Assembly (NCBI RefSeq): GCF_042453785.1
Contig: NC_091671.1
Location: 37,711,001 to 37,775,000, forward strand
Direction of reading: 5' to 3'
Source of the DNA: Malus domestica
Taxonomy: Eukaryota > Streptophyta > Magnoliopsida > Rosales > Rosaceae
DNA: 64,000 bases
The notes under the pieces were generated by a model. That model saw nothing but the letters and a program-made list of their open reading frames with translations, was not told the DNA's origin and searched no databases. Below, piece by piece: positions 43,853-54,604 of the stretch (position 1 is its first letter; each line of letters opens with the position of its first letter). The position numbers and the translations under genes are program-made.

Positions 43853-44268
43853 TGTTGATGCACAAAACCGGAGTGGTCTTGGAACAACGTAAATCTGACT
43901 GTGGATCTGCATAAAATGTAAATGACACAAGAGTTATCGTGGTTCACCCCAAGGTTTGGGCTACGTCCACACTGATAGTTGATTCTGTTTCTCTGTAAGT
44001 GTATGGATACAAGTGTTTGGGGGAAGTCCCCGGAGAAAGAAGAGAAGGGAGAGGAGAGCCTCGGTGGTGTGAGGTCTCTCCTGAATGTAATGATAGCTTC
44101 TCTTAGCCTTCTTAGGCTTGGCTCTTTTGCCTCCCCTAGAATGAGGGTAGGAGTCCCCTTTTATAGAATAAGGGGCTCCTCCTCCTTTACAAAGTATGGG
44201 CTTTAGTGTGAGGCCTAAATACAAGGCCCAAGGCCCAAATATACGAGGCCCTAAATATGGTATAAACA
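43853..44268 (-). repeat. 5' LTR of right element (416 bp)
   Basis: On the minus strand it starts TGTTTATACC and ends GTGCATCAACA. A TATAAAA box lies at 44159-44165 (minus). It is almost identical to 40237-40588 over their common 352 bp, indicating a recent origin. Confidence 0.88.
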
Positions 44269-44840
44269 CTTTGAAAAATATAATTTAGTCAACTTACAGC
44301 TTATCTAATTTGCTACTTGGTTATGTTGTTGTTTCCTTGTGTTTTTGCGCCACTAGGTTTGGTGAAATTCGTACAAGCTATTTAGCTAGGAAATTTCTGC
44401 TTCATTAATGTGCTGACACAATATCAAACTGGATTTGTTATGGCCTCCGAAATAACAGAAAAAAAAATGGCAGTAGAGTGTTCGCACAAGTTCATACACG
44501 CAAAACTACGTGGAAACATACTGTTGATATCTTATCTTGTGATCAAATTTGTATTAATCATATCTTGTCTTGTGATCAGTTTTGTAGTTAAAAACTTGTC
44601 GTAATGATATTTTATCTTGTGATCAAATATGAAGTAAAGGGAGTGCTATTTGCGCAACAATGAACTTTAATGGTGACCTGTAGCTCGAATTGCACTCCCC
44701 TTACAATATGCATATGATTAAAATCAACATCATAAGTTGTTCATGGAATAAAATACGTATAAAACTCTACATTTGCATTGCAGGTCATTTTTAACCAATG
44801 AAATACTCAACGAGGACAGGTCTCCTTCTGAGTATAATTG
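44269..44840. repeat. Tandem duplication unit 1, right part
   Basis: Resumes the unit interrupted by the composite LTR element. GTTTTTGCGCCACTAGGTTTG and the following ATGGCAGTAGAGTGTTC block match unit 2 at 46002-46060; the shared part ends near ACGAGGACAGGTCT (44810-44823). No gene. Confidence 0.8.
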
Positions 44841-44961
44841 TGTTACAGTATTGGATGAGCTTCGTATGATTTTGGTTTCGGATAGGAATTTTTGTACTGG
44901 TTGAAGTTCTATTTAGTTGTAAGAATTTGATAGCAGTCATTTGAGTGAGAGAAATTATTTA

Positions 44962-46400
44962 TATGTTTCTGATTATTCATTCTGTTAAGAAAAATTTGGT
45001 CGTGCAACTATGTGGTAAAGTTCACCTCGTACTGCAGTTTTCGCTTTGCACTATATATTTAAACAGATCCATGAAAATGATCGAAACATATGCATCTTCT
45101 ACCGGATTCATTTTGTCTAGAGTGTCCAAATCTGCTATATATCTGACATAGGTTTGCTGCAATGCTAAAACTACGGCGAATGCATCTATCGACTATCATT
45201 GTCACTTGCGTGAATAGAGATACCAATTAGTAGTGCTTCACTGTGACTTGTGCGTGTAGAACTGAACAGGTTAATGGATGGCCTTGTTGGATTTAAATCT
45301 CTCTTTCCCATCCCTTGACTGCATCCTTACTTTAAATAATGGAGCTTGAATGCACAATGTTCTTAGGGGGTGGTACTGCATTCTGTTTACAAGGATGGCA
45401 CTCGAGGCTCGTTGGGCCGAAAGAGCCCAATTTAAACCCTCATTGAAGTACTAACTTTGATCTAGGTTGAACATCAATACAAACCAAAAACTTTAGGCCA
45501 AAGATTAAACAATTTAGGGCATCTTGTACCTCATAACTGCATGTTTTAGGGGATATATGATTTTGGACTGTCCTTATGAAGTCATTCACCGTAGATTTTC
45601 TGCTTATGTATGTTTATCTTTAACATTCTAATAGCTATCTAAAAAGAATCTTTTTCTTTTGTAAATTAATTTATTTGTAAACTTTTTTGTTGATAAAGGC
45701 TTTACCTTTATATAAGCAAATAGTTTCCTGAAAGCATCTTTTTCATTTATAAAGTAAATTAGCTACGTAGACGTTTGGCATAAGTAGGATTTTAAACTTT
45801 AATATATGCAGGATAGTTATCTTCAAACAATTATTTTGTTTTTTTAAATTAACTTAGCTATGTATTACTCTTAGAAACTTGTTTGGTTTTGTTGATGTTT
45901 GGCATTAAAAATGTATGAAGAACTTCTTTGATCTTACATGCTTCACTAAAATATACATATACACGTTTTCTGATCTGCTAGTTGGCGTTGTGGTTTTTTC
46001 GTTGCGTTTTTGCACCACTAGGTTTGGTGGGAAAAAAATGGCAGTAGAGTGTTCAGACAAGTTCATACACGCAAAACTATATGGAAACATACTGTTGATA
46101 TCATGTATTGTCTTGTGATCAATTTTGTAGTAATGATATCTCTTGTGATCAAGACTTTTCATAATGATATCTTATCTTGTGATCAAATACGTAGTGAAGG
46201 GAATGCTATTTGCGCAACGGATGAACATCACTAGAGCTTTGACGGTGACCCGTAGCGCGAATTGCGCTCCCCTTACAGTACACGTAAGACTAATTTCAAC
46301 ATCATAATTTTTGCATGGAATATTATACATATAAAACCCTACATTTTGCCTTGCAGGTCATTTTAAAACCGATGAAATGCTCAATGAGGACAGGTCTGCA
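44962..46400. repeat. Tandem duplication unit 2 (uninterrupted)
   Basis: A full copy of the unit split between 32082-33063 and 44269-44840. It is non-coding, with frequent substitutions and small indels relative to unit 1, so the duplication is much older than the LTR insertion. Confidence 0.85.
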
Positions 46401-47029
46401 CACCCCATTACCATCACGAGATGTCGCTGTCGTCGTCGTTCTAACCGAAGCACACAGTTCAGCCGCGGCAAGGATCTAAGTTAAAAAAGGAAAGCATTGA
46501 GGCACTGGAAATTGCAAGGAAGTTGCAAGGACGGCCTTTGTGGGCTCCTCGCTTTAAATTAAGAACAACTTGGTTTTTGTCAATCTCGTAATGTATGAAT
46601 TTGGCCATTTTGTTTGACTGGTTTGTTGGCATTAGTCATGAAAGGCTCTTCCGAACCACCAGGAAATTGCTTTTGGCTTGCGATTTGTCCAAGTGGTGTA
46701 TTTTGTAAACTAGTACAAGGAAATTTTTTTGGACCGACTTCTTATATTTTTGGCTTTTGAATTGAACTAAATAAAATGAGAATTATGGGATATATATATA
46801 TATATATATATGTAAACATGAGTGTCTAGAAGAGAGAAAATGAATGTTTGGAAATCATCTGTGTAATTATTGTCTTTCTGTTGTTATGCCTTTAGTTTTA
46901 GGGTTTGTTTGGGACTGCAACGGTAGGAAGCACTTTTGCTCATGAGTTAACCGCTTCTACTACAAACATGTACAAGTGTGTTAAAAAAATTTAAATGCAT
47001 TCTAAAAAATTCTGGAAGTGCTTTCTTAA
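46400..47029. other. Intergenic, microsatellite and MITE remnant
   Basis: An AT microsatellite lies at 46791-46810. 46905-47040 resembles the Tourist-like repeats (GGTTTGTTTGGGACTGC, GAAGCACTTTT). No gene is supported. Confidence 0.5.
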
Positions 47030-47043
47030 GAAGCATAAGAATG

Positions 47044-47219
47044 GTCATTTAGTACTACGGTCTGGTGGTATTCTTCTTTACTTATAAGTGAAGGGTCTTA
47101 TGTTTGATTCTCGCCAAATGCGAGTTTGAATCACATTATTGCTAGCTAATTTTGAGGCTAAGCCCACCTCCTCCTCTTTAGTATAGATAATATTGTTTAT
47201 TCAAGAAAAAAAAAAAAGG
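47044..47219 (+). mobile_element. SINE copy 1
   Basis: A tRNA-like A-box region (TTAGTACTACGGTCTGGTGG) and B-box (TTTGATTCTCGCC), then a short body and an A-rich tail. Flanked by a 14-bp duplication, GAAGCATAAGAATG / GAAGCATATGAATG (47030-47043, 47220-47233), with one mismatch. Confidence 0.8.
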
Positions 47220-47289
47220 GAAGCATATGAATGCGTTTTTTTTTAAAGAAAGCATTTTTATGACCCAAAATCACTTCTAGATTTATCTC

Positions 47290-47520
47290 TTAAACGCAGT
47301 TAGAAATGCTTTTGATGTCAAAAAATACTTTTAACCCTTATATTGGCACGATAGAAAAGTTATTATATATGCTTTTGATGTCAGAAAACACTTTTAACCA
47401 TTCTATTAACACGATAGAAAAGTTATTATATACCTTTTCAAAGGACATTTTCTCTTTAATATGGCACGATAGAAAAGTTACCATATACTTTTTCAAACGG
47501 TATTTTCTCTTTAATTTTTT
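47290..47520. repeat. About 60-bp tandem repeat, three to four units
   Basis: Units share CACGATAGAAAAGTTA followed by TTATATA or CCATATA. Copies with CTTTTGATGTCA at 47308 and 47370 are followed by two shorter diverged units. Confidence 0.75.
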
Positions 47521-47752
47521 AGATGCTTCGAAGTTGTATATTTTCTTTTGAAAGGTCAATAACAATTTTTTAAAAGTGAAAAACGCCGCAAATAACGTTG
47601 TTTCGGTGCTACCACATAACCTGTCGGACGTCCGAGCTAATCGTAATCTGCTGCCTTAGCAATATGACTTGAGAAGAAGATTCTACTACTAGAACCAACA
47701 TAAAAAATTGTAACAAAAACATAAAATAATGACTGCAGTTTGTGATACTAAA

Positions 47753-48235
47753 AGAGTAAATTGTAGCAATAGTTCATCAACTTTAACTGGAGTAATGGTC
47801 CCTCAACTAAAAATTCATTACTATTGGTTCCTTAACTCATCAAAACATGTAACTATAGTCATTTTCGTTAACTCCGTCAGTATTATATCAAAATGAGTTA
47901 TGTTGGAATAACCATTGCTACAATTGGGTTAAAGTTAAGGGATCATTGCTCTAATTTGGTTAAAGTTGAGTAATTGTTTCTCTAGTTGGATTAAAGTTAA
48001 GAGACCATTAATACAATTTTTCTTATTTGATTTTTCATATTTGCCCATTGATTCACCCTCACATGCATGGTACGTAACTTATTTTGACGAAAGTTCTAAT
48101 AGAGTTGACGAAATGAACCATAGCTGCACGTTTTGATAAGTTGAGGGACCAATGGTAATTGATTTTTAGTTAAGGGACCATTCCTCCAATTGGATTAAAG
48201 TTGATGGACTAGTGCCACAATTTCCTCATATCGAA
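47753..48235. mobile_element. Foldback element with about 100-bp inverted repeats
   Basis: The left end GAGTAAATTGTAGCAATAG and, reversed, the right end GAGGAAATTGTGGCACTAG start inverted repeats of about 100 bp that include ATGGTCCCTCAACTAAAAAT. It looks like a Mutator-type MITE, but I could not find a clean target duplication. Confidence 0.65.
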
Positions 48236-48355
48236 ATGTGTGATAAATTAATTCTTTTATTCCAACAAAAAAAAAAAAAACTAATTCGTATATTTTATTG
48301 GGTGGTTGTATTTTATGCATATTACAAAACAGAAAAAAAAAATTAAATAAATAAA

Positions 48356-48525
48356 TGTTATTTAGTATTACGATCTAGTGATATTCTTCTTTACTTGTAG
48401 GTCTTAGATTCGATTCTAACCAAAAACGAATTTGAACCACATCATTATGGCTAATCCAGTGTGAGGCATAACCTACTTTCCCATACCTGAGTATAGATAA
48501 TACTGTTTATTAAAAAAAAAAAAAA
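48356..48525 (+). mobile_element. SINE copy 2
   Basis: Same family as 47044-47219: TTTAGTATTACGATCTAGTG, B-box GATTCGATTCTAACC, and a GTATAGATAATACTG 3' part with poly-A tail. The target duplication is unclear. Confidence 0.65.
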
Positions 48526-48844
48526 GTATGGGTGAATCAAGTCCTGCTTGGCGGCAATTCTTTTCAAAAACCGTTGAACAGGCAAGGACGAAAATAAACT
48601 GACAGATGTTGGTTACAACGGCTCCTCTAATTTGTCATTAGCTTAAACACTTGATATTTAATGTTGAACTTCAACCTTTCCCTCTGACCTTTTGGTGTCA
48701 TAATTTCAAATATTTGAACAAAAGGTTGGCTACTACATAAAATAAATCGGCAATGTTTGCTTTTGATTTTTGTTGATCAAACTTCAATGCCTACTTGTGG
48801 GTCTCTCGGGTAGAGGCTTCAAAGTTTGAGTATTATGTAAAGAG

Positions 48845-48995
48845 TAATGTTAAAGAGATTAAAGTTTGAAAACTAAATGATATAGAAATTGATGATTGAT
48901 TTAATACTTAAGCGTTGATAAACGTGCTTATTTTTATTAGTGATACATCATTTAGTTTGTAAATTTTGTCTCCAAATTTAGTCTCTCTAACATTA
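48845..48995. mobile_element. Small MITE, 151 bp
   Basis: Inverted ends TAATGTTAAAGAGATTAAA and TTTAGTCTCTCTAACATTA, with inner ACTAAATGAT / ATCATTTAGT also inverted. The superfamily is not determined. Confidence 0.55.
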
Positions 48996-49123
48996 CACAT
49001 CCAACAAATTCGAACGTACCATTAGACTATGAAGTCCTGCTCTCCTAAAGTCTTCATTTTGATGACCTATGAGAACCAAATGCATATTAATCGCAACATT
49101 ATATTAGTTTATAACTAGATAAA

Positions 49124-49232
49124 TGTTATTAGCACTTCAAAATTTTCATTCTACACTCTTCATAAGTGTCTTTTTCTTTTCTAATATAGAAAGTTTAGAG
49201 TGTAAAATGTGATTTTTGGAGTGCTAATAACA
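49124..49232. mobile_element. Small MITE, 109 bp
   Basis: Inverted ends TGTTATTAGCACTTCAAAA and TTTTTGGAGTGCTAATAACA around an AT-rich core. No clear target duplication. Confidence 0.55.
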
Positions 49233-49299
49233 ATTCTCTATATCTAAATGCTTAAAATATGCGACAATTTCAGAGAAATTTTATTCAAACTCATTTATC

Positions 49300-50000
49300 T
49301 TTATTCTACACCTAACTTATCATTTTTTATCTTGAAGTTTCGAGTGTGTCCAACAATTCTCTTTCAACTCTAAAATGAAAAAGAACAAAAAATAAAATTC
49401 TAGCACCATAAATCTCCGGCCACCCCCATCTCTCCAATTTCCAAACCCCAACCACCACCAATTTCTACTCTTCCCCAATCGCCACTGCCACCTTCTCTAT
49501 CACCCACAATGAAAACCCCTAAGGTCTCATCCATCACTAACCCTCTCCCGATCTTTCCCTAGCTACACAAACTTCCACGCAGTAACTATCAACCAATTGA
49601 ATCTAACTATGTTGGACTTGAGTGTACGTAATATGTGGAGAATCACAATTTTAGTAATATCATAATTTTTTTTTCAAAAGAAACATTGTCATGAATGTCT
49701 TTTGGGTCTTTTAATGCTGGGTTGTTAGGGGGTAAGGTTCTCCAAATTTTCAAATTGTTGTGGGTGGTAGGGAAGATGGTGGTGGGGGGGTTCGGGATGG
49801 GTAGAGATTGGGGTGGTTGGGGGTTGGACAAATGTGGTGGCCAGAGTTGCCTATTGTTGAATTCTTTTATTTTATTTTATTATATATATATATATTTTTT
49901 TTTTATTTTATTGTTATTGTTGGGTGTATAAAGAGAATTATTGGGCACATTCGAAATTTCAAGATAAAAAATGATAAGTTTGGTGAAGAAAGAGAATAAT
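49300..50000. mobile_element. Decayed element with inverted ends
   Basis: The segment around ACTTATCATTTTTTATCTTG (about 49316) recurs inverted near 49965 (CAAGATAAAAAATGATAAGT), with adjoining ATTCTCTTT blocks. The interior left arm is C-rich and the right arm G-rich, themselves loosely inverted. It is probably an old MULE-type element; the edges are approximate. Confidence 0.5.
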
Positions 50001-50283
50001 GAATTATTTTGATATGTTAAGTTGTCAAACATTTTAAACATTTGGATCAAAACTAATATAATTTTGAAGTTAATATGCATTTAGTCCTTACAGGTTAAAA
50101 TGAAGACCTTAAAAAGCCAGGACTGTTAGGCTATGACATGCGCCACTTAATACTACCATCTTAAAAAATAGAGTGACAAATATAAATCAATATTTTAACA
50201 AAAAGTTAGGTAGGACAAAAATTACGATGCAAATTTTGGCAATGTTTTCTTTCAATTTATGTTGAACAGAGTCCAAGACATGC

Positions 50284-50441
50284 GCCACTTAGTACTACAA
50301 TTCAATGATATTCTTCTTTACTTGTAAATAAGAGATCTTAGGTTCGATTCTCGCCAAAGTCGAATTTGAACCACATTATTACTAGTTCATTGTAAAATTT
50401 AGCCTACCTTTTTTTCTTTAGTATAAATAATATCATTTGTT
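50284..50441 (+). mobile_element. SINE copy 3
   Basis: Same family, with B-box GGTTCGATTCTCGCC and a GTATAAATAATATCATTTG 3' part. Flanked by a perfect 10-bp duplication, CAAGACATGC (50274-50283 and 50442-50451). Confidence 0.8.
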
Positions 50442-50451
50442 CAAGACATGC

Positions 50452-52373
50452 ACACTTGTAGATCCTTTGGCTAATAGGATGCTCAAACTTAGAGGAGGCT
50501 GCAAATTTGAGCATCCGACAAACCCGTACATTTCCCATTTTATGGGCCAAGTAATTAATAAAGTTGTGAGAAAAAAAACCCTATATTGAGGACTTTTTAA
50601 ATATTCACAAAAATATTATATAAAAAAAACATCAATGCTTTTTGCCTTGCCTTGCCTTGCCTAAGATGTCGCATTGGCGCTGAGCAGTTGATTACCGTTC
50701 GATTAATTTATAGTCGTTTGAAAATTAAAAAATGACGCTTAAACCTGCTGAGGTTGCAACTAGATAACTTTTAGTTTTTTAATTTTATTTTTTACAATAA
50801 ATTGTAAAAGACTTGTTAAATATTTGGATGAACACTTATTATATGCTTGTTCCCTATGTTTTGAATATATTTTAATATTTTATAATCTATATGTTGTTCT
50901 ATTTTACAATTTATGTATCCCAATACAAAATATACATTTTTACTAAGTATGAGTAGACATTTATTTATATATTATATAATAAATCTAATTAAAACTAGCA
51001 TACGTCTATACACTTTGTGTGTTTGAATACTTTTAACTTTTGTTTTAAAATTGGAGTAAGAGAGGGAAAGAGAGAACGTGGATGAGAGTGAGAGGTTTTA
51101 GTTTTAGTTTTTTTTATTTTTTAATATTAAATATATCTTAACATCATCTATAGATGAGGTTTCAATAAAAAACAGTAAATTTGGATATGTGAAATTACAT
51201 TATTGCCATCATTTTTTTGGTGTGATAGAAGGCTAAATAGTTTTTTCACCCTCTTTTCGTTAACAAAGAGAGCTCTATTGATCGGTAATTTAGATTAAAA
51301 AAACCATCTAGCTTCTCCTAGACACATAGGCGCTAAATCACTTCTTGCCGCCCAACTAGCGCCTTTTAGAACCTTGAATATCAGCTTGTTTGTCTCAATT
51401 TGATTGTATTCATAACAATTCACAATCTAAACGGTTCTCGTGTGAAAAATATTAGGGTTTATATACTCCAACAAGCTTTCCAGTTGTTTCATTCTCTATT
51501 ATTATTTGACAGATTTCTTTGAAAAAATCTTAGGCATTTCGTTTACATCGAGCTAGAAAACTTTGGTCGATAACTTTTAGTGTAGACCCTAAGTCATTGT
51601 TTAATAATTGTTTTTTCTTCAATTTCCCCCAAGACCAACCTAGCAGTTCTGTAATTTAAGTAGAATTGAGTGCTTTCCATCTCACAGGGCAATTACAAAA
51701 GAAAAATACCGACTCTAATGAGCATTCTTTTTTACAGGTCAATTATAGTTTAACATGTACGTACAAACTTGTTTTTTCAAATGAATCGCTTTAGTATGTG
51801 TCAGTTTGTGAAGGCAAGAAGGAATGACTTTGTAATGGCGGTCTAATCAGGTTATTCGTAATGAGACCTCTATTAGAAAAATATGAGATTTTATGTATTT
51901 TATGACTCATTTGAAATTGCTTTTAAGATGACTGAAAACGCTTTTGGTGATATTTTTTTGGGTTCCAAAAGCAATTAAAAGTGATTCATGCAAAAAGTTA
52001 CAGTTATGTGTTTCTTGCAGGAAAGTATAAGAACCCTGTATTTTGGTCACAATCAACCTCATAATGTTTCCACTCAGTGTAAAAACTTCTCAGGTTAAGT
52101 TACTCTACCAAAAGTTCCTGTAAGAAACCAAGTGGTGTTCACTTTGCCTTTTATTGTGCAGCAAAAATTTTGTTATCGACCAAATAGACGTGTGATTGCT
52201 GCTTATTGTGCGTACATGGACATATGCTTCCATCATATTCTATAAAAACAACTCACCATGCACCTTAGAATAAACTCTTTTCCTATCTACTAGCTAGGTT
52301 TTCCTCCTCCTCCTCCTCCTCCTCACTAACTACTAATCTCTTTCACTCTAAACTCTTAAGGCCTAAAAAAAAC
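50452..52373. other. Intergenic with decayed repeats
   Basis: No gene. 51325-51378 (GGCGCTAAATCAC..GCCGCCCAACTAGCGCC..TAGAACCTTG) matches the right end of the hAT element at 1623-2498, so a decayed relative ended here. 51890-52030 holds a Tourist-like remnant. A CCT run (52304-52323) lies just before the ATPase fragment. Confidence 0.5.
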
Positions 52374-52650
52374 ATGGCAAGCAGCAGTGACTCGGCCTAC
52401 CACTGCGGCAAATCGCTCCTCGACGAACTTGACACCGGCCTCCGAGCTAAGAGAAGGTGGCGGATGGCCTTTTTGGCATTACGTGTTGTCCACGTCATGC
52501 TTGAGCTTCCCAAGATAGTATCCAGGACAAAAAAATATGGAGACGATGAAACTGGTCGCTACAGTTTTGTGGTCGACTTTGATGATCATGAAGATGCTGG
52601 ACTTGCAGAAATTGTGAGGGAAAAGAACTCGGCTGCTACACAAAGGTACT
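52374..52650 (+). pseudogene. N-terminal fragment of an autoinhibited calcium ATPase
   Basis: About 91 codons resemble the start of the full ATPase at 54605: a Ser-rich beginning, LLDE, RAKRRWRMAFLALRVVHVML (the basic amphipathic calmodulin-binding/autoinhibitory segment), then AGLAEIVREKNSAA. Similarity stops at about 52650; the frame runs on to 52685 with unrelated residues. No transmembrane or catalytic part follows before the next gene. ACA12/13-type genes are intronless, so this is best read as a truncated tandem duplicate, though the GTACTA at 52647 could act as a donor. It could still be expressed as a short peptide. Confidence 0.75.
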
Positions 52651-52689
52651 ACTTTCAATTTTCAATTTTTAATTTGTATCCTTAAAAAT

Positions 52690-53229
52690 TTTGCAACATA
52701 TATCAAACATTAAAATTAATATTTTCACAAGAAGAGCGATAAGTAAAACTAAGCTGAATTTTCAACACGCTTTTCCCTATTAACCTAAATATTAAACTTA
52801 TTGAGTTGGTGGTTTATCATTGTCCGTAACATGTTTACTTATTTGGAACAAAAAAAGGAAAGAGGATTGTGTTTTCATTTCAAATATTTCACTTTCAATT
52901 CAAGTCAATTCACTATGTAATCGCACTAATAAGGGAATCAAGTCATGTGGGCCTAATAAAAACTCAATAATCCTACTTCAGGATTTTGCAAGAATGAGAC
53001 TTTTGTGGAAAGGCTTGCGAGTGTATAGGAAACCACACATTCTAAATTATCTTTCACTTGTTTGTAAGGTGATGATATCCACACACATTTTTACTTTTTG
53101 TACATCTCTTATTAATTTTTGTTCTTTGATATTCTTTAATTTATCTGAACCGACAGCTGATAATTGAGAAGAACGTGCGAGTGTGAGAGATAAAAAGTGG
53201 CGTGTGAATAGCATCATCATTTTTATATT
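52690..53229. other. Intergenic, nothing recognised
   Basis: AT-rich sequence with no remaining ATPase similarity that I can see and no repeat edges until the MITE at 53230. Confidence 0.5.
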
Positions 53230-53449
53230 GGACTTGGATTCTCTGCCCTCCCAATTCGGTGCCCTCCCCGTGCCCTCCTGTTTGTGTGGTCACGGTTAAA
53301 TCACGTCAATATTTTATATTACTATTTTTTTTTTGTCTTATTATTTTTATAAAAAACAATATAAAATGTTAGCATGGATTAACCGTGACCACACAAAACA
53401 GGAGGGCACGGGGAGGGCACCGAAATGGAAGGGCAGAGAATCCAAGTCC
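53230..53449. mobile_element. Mutator-type MITE, 220 bp
   Basis: Inverted ends of about 75 bp starting GGACTTGGATTCTCTGCCCT, with a perfect 9-bp target duplication TTTTATATT (53221-53229, 53450-53458). Confidence 0.9.
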
Positions 53450-53705
53450 TTTTATATTACCGTTGGTTTGAAATATGTACTCACATGTAGAAATTGACAA
53501 TTTCAACTCTTAGAACCATTAGTGTACCATCATACTTTTAATAAAGAAGGGAGATAGTGGTACAACCATTATTGTTTAGTTTTCCTTCCATGGACCACCA
53601 CAAGAGGGGAAATTTCCAACCCTTTTCATGCCATTACACGTAGTACAAGAAACCTTTTGATTTAGGGTGATTGACCACACAATTGAATGATAGACCTTAG
53701 AAAAA

Positions 53706-53924
53706 GGGACCCGGCATCTCTACCCTTCCACTTTTCATACACTTTTATCCTCTTTTATTTTTATAATCACGGTTAAATCACGTCAACATTTTATATTACT
53801 ATTACTTTTTATCTTATTATCTCTATAAAAAATCAATATAAAATATTGACGTGACTTAATCGTGACCGCACAAAATAAAAGGAATGAGAGTGTATGAAAA
53901 GTGAGAGGACAGAGAAGTCGGGTC
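53706..53924. mobile_element. Mutator-type MITE, 219 bp, related
   Basis: Inverted ends GACCCGGCATCTCTACCC / GACCCGACTTCTCTGTCC and the same core as 53230-53449 (CACGGTTAAATCACGTCAA). Flanks TTAGAAAAA / GTAGAAAAA (53697-53705, 53925-53933) match at 8 of 9. Confidence 0.8.
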
Positions 53925-54151
53925 GTAGAAAAAGACCCACCAAGCAAAAGTTTGGAGGGAGTAGTTTTCCATTTCACAAGAGAAATACAAATACAATGCG
54001 AGAACAACGTTATTCATGTACGCATCGGGTTCTATACTTGTATTGTGTTCAGATCGTGTCATTGGTGTCGTGTCACATATTGCAACATTTTACATGATTG
54101 ATTGAATTTGGCTATAATAAAAACAAAGTAAGATTTTCTCCCATTTCCTCC

Positions 54152-54226
54152 AGACAAGGATTGTCTGCCCTCTTAATCGTGACCACACAAAACAGGAGGG
54201 CACGGTAGGGCAGACAATCCTTGTCA
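54152..54226. mobile_element. Miniature MITE hairpin, 75 bp, same family
   Basis: Ends GACAAGGATTGTCTGCCC and its reverse complement, with CGTGACCACACAAAACAGGA inside. Perfect 9-bp target duplication ATTTCCTCC (54143-54151, 54227-54235). An internally deleted relative of the two MITEs to its left. Confidence 0.8.
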
Positions 54227-54604
54227 ATTTCCTCCCTCATCTCACACTTTCTTTTTTGTCTTTCTCTCTATAAAGAAATTACAAAATGTTTGAAGAAAGT
54301 TAAGGTTCCACTATAAAACCAATTGACAATATGAGGAGTAGTCCAACTTCTTATAAGCATATGCAATATCTCTCATCCCATCAATGTAGGACTCATTCTG
54401 AACAATGTTGACATTGTGTAATCATAACCATTCAAGTAGGAAAGGAGGAAAGGGAAGAGAGATAAAAAAAGGGAGAGAATTATACTCCTAGAAACACTGC
54501 AACATACACATAAGAATGAAGTTTTTAATTTGTTGAACTAGGCTTACTTCTTGACTTTATTTACTTAACCGTGAACTCTTCAAAGTTCTAACTACTGACA
54601 AACT

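Larger units (their letters stand above)
33064..44268. mobile_element. Composite of two oppositely oriented LTR retroelements
   Basis: The whole 11,205-bp block begins TGTTTGTACC, ends GGTATAAACA and is flanked by CTTTG (33059-33063 and 44269-44273). The left half is a plus-strand element (LTR, primer site, gag-protease, antisense ORF, PPT). The right half is a minus-strand element (LTR at 43853-44268, primer site, captured host sequences, PPT, partial LTR). They meet near 40236. Both outer ends are therefore the 5' (U3) ends of LTRs, unlike a normal element. The flanks belong to one copy of a tandem duplication, which confirms insertion of the block at this site. Confidence 0.75.
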
